From positions 124,001 through 188,000 of the forward strand of contig CBDDLJ010000021.1 in assembly GCA_965230635.1 (NCBI GenBank): a DNA stretch of 64,000 bases, written 5' to 3'. Positions 53,664 through 62,973 of this stretch are shown piece after piece (the first letter of the stretch is position 1; each line of letters opens with the position of its first letter). The DNA comes from CBDDLJ01 sp965230635. Lineage in GTDB: Bacteria > Pseudomonadota > Gammaproteobacteria > UBA1113. Both the position numbers and the translations under genes were made by a program. Under the pieces are notes generated by a model. It was not told the origin of the DNA and made no database searches. It saw only the letters and a program-made list of their open reading frames with translations.

Positions 53664-56564
53664 ATGCACATTGAGACTTTTTTGTATGCTTGTCAAAAGA
53701 AAAAATACCGAGCTATAGAAAAGCATTTTAAGTTTGTGGGTGAAATAAACCAAACAAGAAGGTTAGCAGCGATCTGTCATCGTATAGAAGCTATCTGTAA
53801 AAATCCATTAAAATATAAAGTAAAAAAGAAAATACAAAAAATTTTTATAACAAAGCAGAATTTTCCTCCTTTATTTTTTCATCGCTTGTCAGAAAGTGAT
53901 ACATCAGATAAAAAAACGCGACGCCAATGGTTAGATGACGCCGCATTATTCGGTAATGTGGAATTAGTAAAATGGTTCTGCAATGATGCCCGTGGCAAAA
54001 AACAACTGGCCCCTAAGTTAGCGACTGTTAAAAAAGCTGCTCAATCAGGCAATACAGAGTTAGTGCGGTGGTTATATGATAAAACACACATTACTCCTGA
54101 CCAAGAGATGCTGAAAATAGCAGCCAGCTCAGGTAATGTAAAGTTAGTGCAATGGTTTTGTCGTAGGCTTACACCGTGTCTCATTAGCTTAGAAAATGCT
54201 ATTTCATCAGGTAATTTAGCATTAGTGCGTTGGTTATGTGATGAAAAACAGCTTAAACCAACCGAAGATATGTTACAAGTTGCTATCAACTTAGGTAATA
54301 TAGAGGTAGTGCAATGGCTGCGTAATGAAAAGCAGCTTAGCCTGAGCCAAATCAAATTGAAGAAGGCTAGTTATAGCGTTCATTTAGAATTAGTACAATG
54401 GTTAGGCGATGTGGATCGCGGTAAAAATCGACTTGCCTTAGATTATCATCTATTGAAAAAAGCCAAAGCATATCGAGCCGATAATGCCGATTTAGTGCAC
54501 TGGTTGTATGAAGAAGCTTATGATAAGAAACTGTTTCTGCCAAAGATAGACAGTTCACAAAAAATGACTGGGTCAGATATATTAGCACTTATGCAGTGGC
54601 TATGTGATAACAGCCATGCAGATAGGCAATTTATACCATCATTAGGAATATTATATAAAGCAGCTAAGTTAGGTAATTTAAAATTAGTAAAATGGTTATG
54701 TGATAAAAATCGACAGGATAAGCAGCTCATTCCTGATGAAGAGACACTGAAAATGGCTGTTAAGTCAGGTAATTTGGAGTTGGTAAAGTGGTTGTCTGAT
54801 GAATTGAAATTTATACCAAAATATACCAGCTGCCCATCAAAGTTTGAGAAAAGCATATTATCAACTGCAATAAGATCAGGTAACTTAGCGTTAGTTCAGT
54901 GGCTAGATGGCAAAATTGAAGTAGACGTTAAAACGAAGCCTAGTTATTTATTTTTGGCAGCGGCATCAGGTAGTCTAGAATTAATGGAATGGCTGTATAT
55001 TAGACAGCTCGCTCCGGGTCAACGAATCTTAGAAATTGCAGCTGGCTCAGGTAATTTTGAATTAGTGCAGTGGTTATGTTCTACAGAAGAAAAACTTATC
55101 CCGAATATAAAAACGTTAGAGAATGCAGCTAGCACAGGAAATTTGGCATTATTGAAGTGGTTATTTGCAAAGTTTTCTTCTTATCATAATTTTACAATAG
55201 CAGAACATCAGCAGAATTTTTCAGGTTTTTTAAAAGCGTACCTATCTATGTTAACTAGAGCTATTTGGTCAGGCAGTCTAGAAGTCGTAGCATATCTTTA
55301 TAAAAAGATTTCCGCTAAAAAAGAGATATTGCTTGAGGCTGTTAAGTCAGGAAATTTGAAGGTAGTGCAATGGTTCTGTGATCCTGCCCGTTTTCACAAA
55401 CGTCTTAGCTTGAACCAAGAGATATTATTTAAAGCGGTCGATCATTATGAATTGCTGCAGTGGTTATGTGATAATACCAGTGAAGGCAAGGAATTGCCTT
55501 TGACTCAGTCTATGTTATCTAGAGCTGCTTGTTTAGGCAGATTAGAGACCGTACAATGGTTATGTGATGATGCGAGAGGAAATAGAAAACTTACACCAGA
55601 CCAAACCACGTTAAACTCTGCTATTTTATCTGGTAATTTAGCATTGCTGCGATGGTTTCGTAATGAGTGTCAAGCAGATACCTCGCTTATCCCTGATCAA
55701 AAAACACTAGAATATGCCGCTTTGCATGGTAGTTTGACAGTAGTCAAATGGGTACTTGAAGAAATGCGTGAAGAAATTAGTGAAAATACATTGGTATTGA
55801 TTGCTAAGCATAATAATAATGTTGCTAATTTTTTACGTAATTATCTAACAGAATGTGCAGAAACTCAACGTAACTTGCGCCGCGATCCTGAGTCTCCAAC
55901 ACAAGCTAGGCTGATTGCCTGGAATTCAGAGATCGGCTTTGGCCTTTCACAAAAAGGCTACTTATATCGTACAAAAGAATTAGCTGAAGATCAGTTGCAC
56001 GCTGCTTCTGAAGAAACAAAAAAATTGGCACTTAAACAAATCACAAGAGCGGTTTCAGATACACTTCTTGAGTATAATAAAATATGGAAGTTATCTAAGA
56101 CAGAAGAGACAAAAAGATTGTCTTACCGAGAATTAAAAATAGTTTTATTGGAGATTAAGTTAAATGAGCATGTGGATATGCCTCTAGAAGATAGCGTTGA
56201 AAAAATTACTCACTTTTTTAAAACCAGTACAGGCCATTGGAATGCAGGCCAAAAGAAGCGCGATACAAATGAATATAAACCTAACAAAGGTCCTTCAATT
56301 AAGACAATACTCATGAGAAATTTGTTAACCATTCCGCTATTTCATCACAAAGTTGCTGATAATATCCTGACATTAATTTCACACACAGAAATGCAGCATG
56401 GTATTCTATACAATTTAGATTTAAGCAAGAAAAACTTCGGTGGATGTAATATTGAAGGCCTGATTCGCTTTTTTCACAATGAATGTAAACGATATGCAGG
56501 TTTAGGCTTAAGGCCAGCACAAGAAAAACAGACAAATAAATTAATATTTAATAAATGTGCTTAA
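53664..56564 (+). CDS. Large ankyrin-type repeat protein
   Basis: 966 residues from ATG 53664 (GGAGG 5 bases upstream). About 20 repeats cover ~90-720, each like SGNLELVQWLCDEKQLxPD followed by LxxAA; Trp at the repeat core (VQWL/VKWL) recurs in most units. This Trp-containing variant is reminiscent of ankyrin proteins of amoebae and giant viruses. The C-terminal ~240 residues have no repeats; they look helical and polar and are not recognised. No signal peptide or C-terminal secretion motif is clear. A host-directed effector is plausible for the setting but unproven. Confidence 0.88.
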   Translation: MHIETFLYACQKKKYRAIEKHFKFVGEINQTRRLAAICHRIEAICKNPLKYKVKKKIQKIFITKQNFPPLFFHRLSESDTSDKKTRRQWLDDAALFGNVELVKWFCNDARGKKQLAPKLATVKKAAQSGNTELVRWLYDKTHITPDQEMLKIAASSGNVKLVQWFCRRLTPCLISLENAISSGNLALVRWLCDEKQLKPTEDMLQVAINLGNIEVVQWLRNEKQLSLSQIKLKKASYSVHLELVQWLGDVDRGKNRLALDYHLLKKAKAYRADNADLVHWLYEEAYDKKLFLPKIDSSQKMTGSDILALMQWLCDNSHADRQFIPSLGILYKAAKLGNLKLVKWLCDKNRQDKQLIPDEETLKMAVKSGNLELVKWLSDELKFIPKYTSCPSKFEKSILSTAIRSGNLALVQWLDGKIEVDVKTKPSYLFLAAASGSLELMEWLYIRQLAPGQRILEIAAGSGNFELVQWLCSTEEKLIPNIKTLENAASTGNLALLKWLFAKFSSYHNFTIAEHQQNFSGFLKAYLSMLTRAIWSGSLEVVAYLYKKISAKKEILLEAVKSGNLKVVQWFCDPARFHKRLSLNQEILFKAVDHYELLQWLCDNTSEGKELPLTQSMLSRAACLGRLETVQWLCDDARGNRKLTPDQTTLNSAILSGNLALLRWFRNECQADTSLIPDQKTLEYAALHGSLTVVKWVLEEMREEISENTLVLIAKHNNNVANFLRNYLTECAETQRNLRRDPESPTQARLIAWNSEIGFGLSQKGYLYRTKELAEDQLHAASEETKKLALKQITRAVSDTLLEYNKIWKLSKTEETKRLSYRELKIVLLEIKLNEHVDMPLEDSVEKITHFFKTSTGHWNAGQKKRDTNEYKPNKGPSIKTILMRNLLTIPLFHHKVADNILTLISHTEMQHGILYNLDLSKKNFGGCNIEGLIRFFHNECKRYAGLGLRPAQEKQTNKLIFNKCA

Positions 56565-56621
56565 ATTTGACCACTAGAATTCATAATGATTAATTTTTGA
56601 TCGTGTTGAAGGTTTGTTACC

Positions 56622-56650
56622 TGGACAACTATTTTACTATCCTGTATAAT
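56622..56650 (+). promoter_or_regulatory. Strong promoter upstream of the 172-residue protein gene
   Basis: TGGACA (56622-56627), 17 bases, TATAAT (56645-56650): five and six of six matches. The next gene starts ~225 bases downstream. The 316-base gap 56565-56880 otherwise contains only short ORFs (9 and 32 codons) without ribosome sites. Confidence 0.6.
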
Positions 56651-56880
56651 TATAACAATATACCATGATGGGAATATTGATAACGGCAGTTTAAGATATA
56701 AAATGTGTAGTTTATTAGTAATGGCGTATTGTCAAATAGTTAGGTTTATCAATGTATTTTTGTTTGTCAATAAGCTTAGTGAAAACGTGTCGTATAGATA
56801 GATATATGAACATTTTTCAGTCGGCTTTTGCCATAACTGAGAAAAGTACTGAATTGTAACCAAAAAGTTAAGCATATTGT

Positions 56881-57399
56881 ATGGATTATCATAAGAAAGA
56901 AATTGAGCTATATGATGACGGTGACACTGGTAATAGTGGTAATGGTGATTTATTTGGCGAGCTATTGCCTGAAGAATTGCGGCAACTCGATCAGGCTATC
57001 CAACACGAATTACAAGGAGCCGCAAAAAAATTAAAAGGCAAAAAAATGTCATTGCGTGACTTAATTAAAGCATTGCGTAATTTAGTCAACTCAGGCCATA
57101 AAAAACACACAGTGCGAGTACCTGGCAAAGAAGAAGAATATGAAAAAGAACAAAAAAAGAAACAAGGCCAAGGTTTTAAACAAGGAATAAAAAAACATCC
57201 CATTTTAGGCGATAATGCACGTATGCACGGAACATCGGATGATAATACAGCAGTGAATGTTAATTCAGAAAAAGCAAAAGAAGAGTTTGAGAATCGCAGT
57301 GAGCCTAGCCCACAAAATCAGCCAAGAAATCAGTTAGCTCATCAAAAACAACAGCAGCAGGAGCTAAAAATGAAGCAAGGTACTACTCCTAGCCGCTAA
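56881..57399 (+). CDS. Charged protein of unknown function
   Basis: 172 residues, not recognised. Acidic, Gly-rich start (YDDGDTGNSGNGDLFGELLPEE), a helical middle (~35-75), then a Lys/Glu/Gln-rich tail that looks disordered (KEQKKKQGQGFKQ; QKQQQQELKMKQG). No signal peptide or membrane segment. No ribosome site is obvious before the ATG. Lies between two ankyrin genes on the same strand; the next ATG is 59 bases downstream. The polar tail is compatible with a secreted effector, which remains a guess. Confidence 0.55.
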   Translation: MDYHKKEIELYDDGDTGNSGNGDLFGELLPEELRQLDQAIQHELQGAAKKLKGKKMSLRDLIKALRNLVNSGHKKHTVRVPGKEEEYEKEQKKKQGQGFKQGIKKHPILGDNARMHGTSDDNTAVNVNSEKAKEEFENRSEPSPQNQPRNQLAHQKQQQQELKMKQGTTPSR

Positions 57400-57458
57400 T
57401 AGCCTAAATTTACTGCAAAATACTCGTTTAGATTAAATCTTGATGCTATTATTAACTT

Positions 57459-58913
57459 ATGTCACATGTAATTGAACGTTTCGCTAGTTTTTCTGATGCC
57501 ATCTTGTTTGGAAATGAACAAGATGTACGTGATTATTTGCAATATGGCGCTAAAACAGAGGAAATTGATGAATATGCTTTCACGCCACTGATTGAAGCAC
57601 TGATCGCAAATAAGCCTGAAATTGTTCAAATATTGTTAGAGCACAAAGCACTGGTAGAATTTCCTGATGTCAGTGGCCGCACGCCATTATTTTGGGCTGT
57701 CGATAATTATGATTTGCCTATGTGTAAGTTATTATTAACACATAAAGCAGATCCTAATGCGTATACTATTGCCAGCCAACCGCTTTTGGTAAATCCGATT
57801 TTGCGCGAACAACACCGATTAAAAAATTTATTGCAAAAGCATGGTGCAAGTCTTACATTTGCACAAGATTATATCAATACAAAATTAATTGGTCACCGAT
57901 TTGAGTTAAATGGTAATACGACATTGCTTGATCACAAGGGTGTTATGATTAATTTAGATTTTGAAGGATTTTTCTTGGAATTTACTCTGGGCATTATTCG
58001 GCAATCGTTAAAACGTTTCATTCATCATTTTTTAGCAAAGAAATTGAAGGATTATTTTCCCTATGTTAAATTAGTTATGAGAGCATTATCTGTTTCTGCT
58101 GAGCTGCTTAAATTTCAACATCATACGGTGAAAATAGAAAAATTTCAGAATCAGATCAATCGATTATTACGTTTTCGTCCGTTAATTATTCCTGTAGGAT
58201 ATGCTGGGCATGCGATTACTTTCATTGTTTATAAAAATGCATTTGTTAAAATTGACCGAGGTTTTTTAAGTCATCAGGAAGGCAGTGTCGTTATCTATAA
58301 GATTGGCAATCCTGCCATGCTCACTGGTGATTTTGTAAAAAACCTATTATACCAATTGCAACCAAAGCACTTTGTTGAAAAAACTTATAAGGAAGTATTG
58401 AAATTAAAACCGGTATTACGCTTACCTTTATCTTCTCAAAGCGTCGGTAATTGCTCTTGGGCTAATGTGGAAGCTGTGGTGCCTACCATTATGTTTTTGG
58501 TTATGTGGGGGCATAATCCTAAAGCTAGCACTAAGCAGTTAGAACACTTTATAGTACAATCCATGGAGTTTTATGAAGCTTGGTCACATTGGGATAAAGC
58601 AGTAACACTGACGGAATGTATCCGAAGTTTTCATGATTCAGATACTGTTCGAAAAGCCACTAAGGCTGATATACTTGGGGCGATTATATTTCATCAATGC
58701 GATTATCGGAAGCCAGAAGATATTGAATGGGCTGAAAAGATCGTTCCAGTACTAACATTGCCTGAGTATGATTATGTGTTAAAAAGTTATATTGATTTAT
58801 ACTATAATCAAGAAATGACAGAGGAAGGAAAAAATCTGATGCATTTGTTAGAAATTTGTGGCGCATCATTCGAAGATTGGTTTGATAACAAAACGCATAA
58901 TGAGTATGAGTGA
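57459..58913 (+). CDS. AnkH/LegA3-like ankyrin protein with cysteine-protease-like region
   Basis: 484 residues. Three to four ankyrin repeats at ~10-130 (EYAFTPLIEALIANKPEIVQ; SGRTPLFWAVDNYDLPMCK). Then ~170-450 resembles the cysteine-protease-like part of Legionella AnkH/LegA3: GYAGHAITF with His251, VKIDRG with Asp266, and VGNCSWANVEA with Cys332. In Legionella this is a translocated effector found throughout the genus; I recall the match from memory and could not align it. Its ATG has no clear ribosome site. The end overlaps the start of the next gene by 14 bases. Confidence 0.68.
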   Translation: MSHVIERFASFSDAILFGNEQDVRDYLQYGAKTEEIDEYAFTPLIEALIANKPEIVQILLEHKALVEFPDVSGRTPLFWAVDNYDLPMCKLLLTHKADPNAYTIASQPLLVNPILREQHRLKNLLQKHGASLTFAQDYINTKLIGHRFELNGNTTLLDHKGVMINLDFEGFFLEFTLGIIRQSLKRFIHHFLAKKLKDYFPYVKLVMRALSVSAELLKFQHHTVKIEKFQNQINRLLRFRPLIIPVGYAGHAITFIVYKNAFVKIDRGFLSHQEGSVVIYKIGNPAMLTGDFVKNLLYQLQPKHFVEKTYKEVLKLKPVLRLPLSSQSVGNCSWANVEAVVPTIMFLVMWGHNPKASTKQLEHFIVQSMEFYEAWSHWDKAVTLTECIRSFHDSDTVRKATKADILGAIIFHQCDYRKPEDIEWAEKIVPVLTLPEYDYVLKSYIDLYYNQEMTEEGKNLMHLLEICGASFEDWFDNKTHNEYE

Positions 58914-60171
58914 ATTCATGTCTACAGTAGGCCAAGGAATACAACAACTTTATTCTTTTTGTCATTATGTACTGTGCCGCTTTAAAAATGATGGCTGCTT
59001 TTATAGAGCATCAGCATTAACTTTTACCAACTTATTAGCAATTGTCCCGCTAATGTTTGTTGTTCTATCTACATTATCTGCTTTCCCGCTTTTTGAAAAT
59101 TTGTCAAATAATGTGCAAAACTTTATTTTTGAAAATTTTGTTCCTAGTGCTGGGCAAGTGGTAAAAAAATATGTACTTGATTTTGTAGATAAAACATCAA
59201 ACTTATCATTTGTTGGCTTGGCATTTCTTATCCTGACAGCCATTTTAATGCTTTATACCATAGAACAAGCACTGAACAATATTTGGCGAGTGCATCGACA
59301 CCGACGTGGGGTTTCAACTTTTATGCTGTATTGGGCTATTTTAACATTGACGCCAATTTTATTAGGGATTGGTTTTGGGTTAAGCACGTATGTACTTTCT
59401 TTACCTGGAATATCATCAGCAGCCGCAATGTTGGGTATAAAAGAATGGATGTTTTCAATGCTGACATTTAGTTTAATTGCTGCCGTATTTAGTATTATTT
59501 ATATCACGGTGCCCAATTGTCATGTGCCTGTTCGATCAGGTGTTCTTGGCGGCATTATTGCTGCCTTTTTATATGAAATTGCTCGCTGGGGGTTTGCACT
59601 ATATCTTACTAAATTTTCCACGTATCAATTAATTTATGGCGCGTTAGCAACCATCCCTATATTTTTAATATGGTTATACTTATTATGGTTAATTATATTG
59701 TTAGGTGCAGAAATCACACATTGCTTAACTTATCGTTATACTATTACCAGTAAGCAAATATTGGATCCATTTACTCATGCATGTCAATGGTTAGCTTTAT
59801 TATGGCAGGCACAAAAAAAGGGCAAAACACTATCGTTATTACAGCTTGTGTGTCACGATCGCTATAAATACGAAGTCATGCCAGATGAACAAATAGAAGC
59901 ATTATTAACATCTGGTTTTATTATGCAAGTGTCATCAGGTAAATATGTATTAGTGGTAGATTTTTCTCAAACGACACTGGCCGATATACACGAACGTTTG
60001 CCTTGGAAATTTCCTTTTCCAGCGGCTCAATTAACAAGCACTATTTGGCGGCAACAATTTTCTGATGTGCTGCAACAAGGCAGTCATAATCTGAAACAGA
60101 TTTTATCCGTTAAATTGGTAGACATTGTTCAGGAATCGATATCATCCGAGGTTGTTGTAATAAACACATGA
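58900..60171 (+). CDS. YihY/virulence factor BrkB family membrane protein
   Basis: About 423 residues from ATG 58900; ATG 58918 is an alternative. Six membrane segments at ~30-300. Family motifs: RASALTFTNLLAIVPLMFV, IEQALNNIWRVHRHR, and YGALATIPIFLIWLYLLWLIILLGAEI. The ~120-residue cytosolic C-terminus has a winged-helix-like part. The family was once called RNase BN by mistake; its function is uncertain. Overlaps the AnkH-like gene by 14 bases, so they may be co-translated. Confidence 0.9.
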   Translation: MSMSEFMSTVGQGIQQLYSFCHYVLCRFKNDGCFYRASALTFTNLLAIVPLMFVVLSTLSAFPLFENLSNNVQNFIFENFVPSAGQVVKKYVLDFVDKTSNLSFVGLAFLILTAILMLYTIEQALNNIWRVHRHRRGVSTFMLYWAILTLTPILLGIGFGLSTYVLSLPGISSAAAMLGIKEWMFSMLTFSLIAAVFSIIYITVPNCHVPVRSGVLGGIIAAFLYEIARWGFALYLTKFSTYQLIYGALATIPIFLIWLYLLWLIILLGAEITHCLTYRYTITSKQILDPFTHACQWLALLWQAQKKGKTLSLLQLVCHDRYKYEVMPDEQIEALLTSGFIMQVSSGKYVLVVDFSQTTLADIHERLPWKFPFPAAQLTSTIWRQQFSDVLQQGSHNLKQILSVKLVDIVQESISSEVVVINT

Positions 60172-60242
60172 TGTTGCTGGCTTTATGATGCAAAGAGAAA
60201 AAGTAAAAACACACAAGCAAATTTTTTTGTCAAAAAAAAGCT

Positions 60243-60333
60243 TTATAGCGTTTCCTTATGTTGTTGATCTATTCTAAGTGAGTATAGTGTTTGCTTGCGA
60301 GGTTTCAAAAGCGACGTTTACTTATTGTCAATA
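60243..60333. mobile_element. MITE copy 2, left part (split by IS66)
   Basis: 91 bases matching the complement of the 44962-45127 element, up to the IS66 insertion point. Begins TTATAGCGTTTCC. The other 75 bases lie at 62713-62787, giving exactly 166 in total, as in copy 1. Confidence 0.88.
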
Positions 60334-60369
60334 GTAAGTCCCTAATAATCACACCTGATTAAACTTAGC

Positions 60370-61893
60370 TCATTTCACTGCAGTAAGATCAACAAACTGT
60401 GGAAGTAATGCTTTAGGATCAATTTCCTCACGTCGTAGTGAGTGGATTTGGTCAAGCAGGTAGGTAAAATAGGCTCTTGTATTCACATTGTTTATTTTGC
60501 ATGTTTGAATCAAGCTGTAAAGCAATGCAGCGGCATGACCACCACGCTTATTTCCAACAAACAACCAATTACGGCGTCCCAGAGCAAAAGGTCTAATTTG
60601 ATTTTCTACCCAGTTATTGTCAATATTAGCCTCTCCATAATCGATATAAGCAGATAGTTGCGACCATTGCTTGATCGCATAGTTAAACGCATTGCCGAGC
60701 TGGCTTTTTGGCAAAACACTCGCTTGATTTTCAATGAGCCAATCATGAAAGGAGGTCAAGAGTGGTATGGCACGTTGCTGTCGTTGTGATTTTTTTTCAT
60801 TAGCACAGAGGAATTTTATTTCCTGCTCAATACGATATAACTTTCTCATTATTTTTAATGCTTTAGCAGCGAGTCCTTTCGTTGTTTTCCCCGCGACTTT
60901 ATAAGCATCGGTAAACTTTCGGCGACAGTGGGAAAAGCAACCAAGATTAATCACATCACGACGTGCACGCATGCTGTTATAACCACTATACCCGTCAGTT
61001 TGTAGTAACCCCTGGAAGTCAATTAACCTCGTGCTGGGTACTTCTGAGCCACGACTAAGATGATAGTCAAAAATAACAAATTGATTGTTTGGTGAAGGAC
61101 TGTGAAAACACCACATGTAACCTTTCTTATCTTTATCTAATACCTTGACTGGCGTTTCGTCAGCCTGGAGATAGTTGATATGACCTACTTGCTCCCATAA
61201 GGCCTCTCTTAAGGGAGCTAACCCTTCGCAAACTTGCATGACCCAATTGCCTAGTGTGTTATCAGGTAGGTCAATGCCATCACGGGCAAACATCTTAGAG
61301 CGCCGATAGAGTGGAATATGGTATTCATATTTGCTAAGGATTACTTCGCTAATTAAACTGCTGGTGGCCATACTCTTAGGGAGTGGTCCTTCTTCTTTTT
61401 TTTGCATGTTAATCTTTCCGCAAGGACGGCACGTATATTTAGGGTAAATATGCTCTTCTACTTTAATAACAGCCGGCACGTAAACTAATTTTTCCCGTTT
61501 ATCTTCGCCGATTTTCTCCATCTTGCCGCCACAACACGCACAGTCTTTTTCCTCTTCGGACAAATCATGCAGGCAAATTTCTCGTTGAAGTATAGAGGTA
61601 TCAATCACATGGCCTTTTTGTCGCTTTTTTCTAGTATAAGTAATGGTTTCATCTTCAGCCTCTTGACTTTCCTCATTGACAGTAGGCATTTCAATCTCAT
61701 CAAACAAACTCAGCTGGTTAATATGCTTTTCACTGCTTTTACCAAAGCGTCGGTGACGAGAGAGTTTATATTGTTCCTCCCACCAGGTAATTTTTTCTTT
61801 AGCACTGTCTAATTGCTTTTTAAGCGAGACAATTTCAGCTTGTAATGAAGAAACTGGATCGGCGATTTGTGTTGTATTTTCTGAAGTGTTCAT
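60370..61893 (-). CDS. tnpC: IS66 transposase TnpC
   Basis: 507 residues from ATG 61893 (MNTSENTTQIADPVSSLQAE); an upstream in-frame ATG adds an unrelated hydrophobic tail. N-terminal coiled coil, zinc-finger-like region (CACCGGKME; CRPCGK), then the DDE domain: LQADETPVKVLD, LLQTDGYSGYN and NWVENQIRPFALGRRNWLF contain the expected Asp, Asp and Glu. Last of the three genes, 53 bases after tnpB. Confidence 0.95.
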   Translation of the reverse strand: MNTSENTTQIADPVSSLQAEIVSLKKQLDSAKEKITWWEEQYKLSRHRRFGKSSEKHINQLSLFDEIEMPTVNEESQEAEDETITYTRKKRQKGHVIDTSILQREICLHDLSEEEKDCACCGGKMEKIGEDKREKLVYVPAVIKVEEHIYPKYTCRPCGKINMQKKEEGPLPKSMATSSLISEVILSKYEYHIPLYRRSKMFARDGIDLPDNTLGNWVMQVCEGLAPLREALWEQVGHINYLQADETPVKVLDKDKKGYMWCFHSPSPNNQFVIFDYHLSRGSEVPSTRLIDFQGLLQTDGYSGYNSMRARRDVINLGCFSHCRRKFTDAYKVAGKTTKGLAAKALKIMRKLYRIEQEIKFLCANEKKSQRQQRAIPLLTSFHDWLIENQASVLPKSQLGNAFNYAIKQWSQLSAYIDYGEANIDNNWVENQIRPFALGRRNWLFVGNKRGGHAAALLYSLIQTCKINNVNTRAYFTYLLDQIHSLRREEIDPKALLPQFVDLTAVK

Positions 61894-61946
61894 AAGAGTT
61901 ATGATAACATAACTTACTAGAAAAACCAGTGTTTTTCTCAAAAAAT

Positions 61947-62297
61947 TTAGGTGTAATCATCGTAATTAAGCTCTTCCCAATTTGACATTAAAGGCCAGTC
62001 TAACCCAGCTAACAACCAACTTAATTGCTTTGCATCCAACATCACAACATCATCACTTTGCTTTACTATGTGAAATCGCCCATGCTCCAGTCGTTTATAA
62101 ATCAATACAAAACCATTGCGGTGCCAACCTAACACCTTAATCTTATCTCGTCCACGATTATAAAATATATAAATCCCCTGTTGTGGATTGTGTCCAAACT
62201 GTTCTATCACCACACTGCAGAGACCATCTATTGCTTTTCTGAAGTCAACTGCTTCACGACCAATCCAAATTTGATTGCTGTGTAAGGTTAACTGCAT
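61947..62297 (-). CDS. tnpB: IS66 accessory protein TnpB
   Basis: 116 residues, IS66 Orf2 family (MQLTLHSNQIWIGREAVDFRK; GIYIFYNRGRDKIKVLGWHRNG; YKRLEHGRFH). Needed for transposition with TnpA and TnpC; its biochemical role is not known. Two bases after tnpA. Confidence 0.95.
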   Translation of the reverse strand: MQLTLHSNQIWIGREAVDFRKAIDGLCSVVIEQFGHNPQQGIYIFYNRGRDKIKVLGWHRNGFVLIYKRLEHGRFHIVKQSDDVVMLDAKQLSWLLAGLDWPLMSNWEELNYDDYT

Positions 62298-62299
62298 GA

Positions 62300-62623
62300 T
62301 TAAAGTTCCTTTATAATCGATAAGAGTTTTTGTATATTATGATGACTTAAAATACAAACCCGAATGCCATTGTGTAATAAAATATCTACACTGAGTTTTT
62401 CAGGTAATAGGGCTGGATTCAGTTCACTAGTAAAACCTGATGTCTGCGCAGTCACCAGTGGTAATGGGGCTCTTCGTTCTCTTATCCAGCGACAAAGCGT
62501 TTTACTACTGACATCAATTTCCTCTGCAAAAGCAACACGAGTTTTACCACTTTGCTCCCACGCTGCTACGTAACGCTCCCGCTCTTTGTCACTAAAACGC
62601 TTCTTGCTGGTTCTTACTTTCAT
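62300..62623 (-). CDS. tnpA: IS66 accessory protein TnpA
   Basis: 107 residues with a helix-turn-helix of the IS66/IS3 Orf-A type: WEQSGKTRVAFAEEIDVSSK then TLCRWIRERR. First gene of the element; probably binds its ends. The C-terminal part (VDILLHNGIRVCILSHHNI) fits the family. Confidence 0.93.
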   Translation of the reverse strand: MKVRTSKKRFSDKERERYVAAWEQSGKTRVAFAEEIDVSSKTLCRWIRERRAPLPLVTAQTSGFTSELNPALLPEKLSVDILLHNGIRVCILSHHNIQKLLSIIKEL

Positions 62624-62712
62624 TGATTACTCCATGCTTGCTAACTTGGAGTCATTCTAGTTGTTAGGAAAATATTGCCAAGGGTGTGATTATTAGGGGC
62701 TTACTGTCAATA

Positions 62713-62787
62713 AGATTTTGAATAACGAAGCAAGCAGGCGCTAGATGAAGTCTTGGGATAGATCAACAACATAGGGAAACGCTATAA
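62713..62787. mobile_element. MITE copy 2, right part
   Basis: 75 bases completing the copy begun at 60243. The end complements to TTATAGCGTTTCCC, an almost perfect inverted repeat of the left end. The following 186 bases up to 62973 hold nothing I recognise. Confidence 0.88.
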
Positions 62788-62973
62788 AGGAAGTTGATAG
62801 AACAATCTCCTGATATGAGATAGTTTTATTATGCTAAGACAACTCATCTGGTGTCAACTATTTCAAGTAGTTATATTGCAAACATTGATCGTCATTTTTT
62901 CGCCATATTTAAATTTTTTATGTACATGAAATAATGATAAAAATTAATGTGTATTCAAATAGTTAATTAGAAG

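Larger units (their letters stand above)
60334..62704 (-). mobile_element. Complete IS66-family element (2371 bp)
   Basis: Inverted ends at 60334 (GTAAGTCCCTAATAATC...) and 62704 (complement GTAAGCCCCTAATAATC...), ~22 bp with one mismatch. The 8-bp direct repeat TGTCAATA lies on both sides (60326-60333 and 62705-62712), as IS66 elements create. All three genes (tnpA, tnpB, tnpC) are open. The intact target duplication and open frames suggest a recent insertion. Confidence 0.95.
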
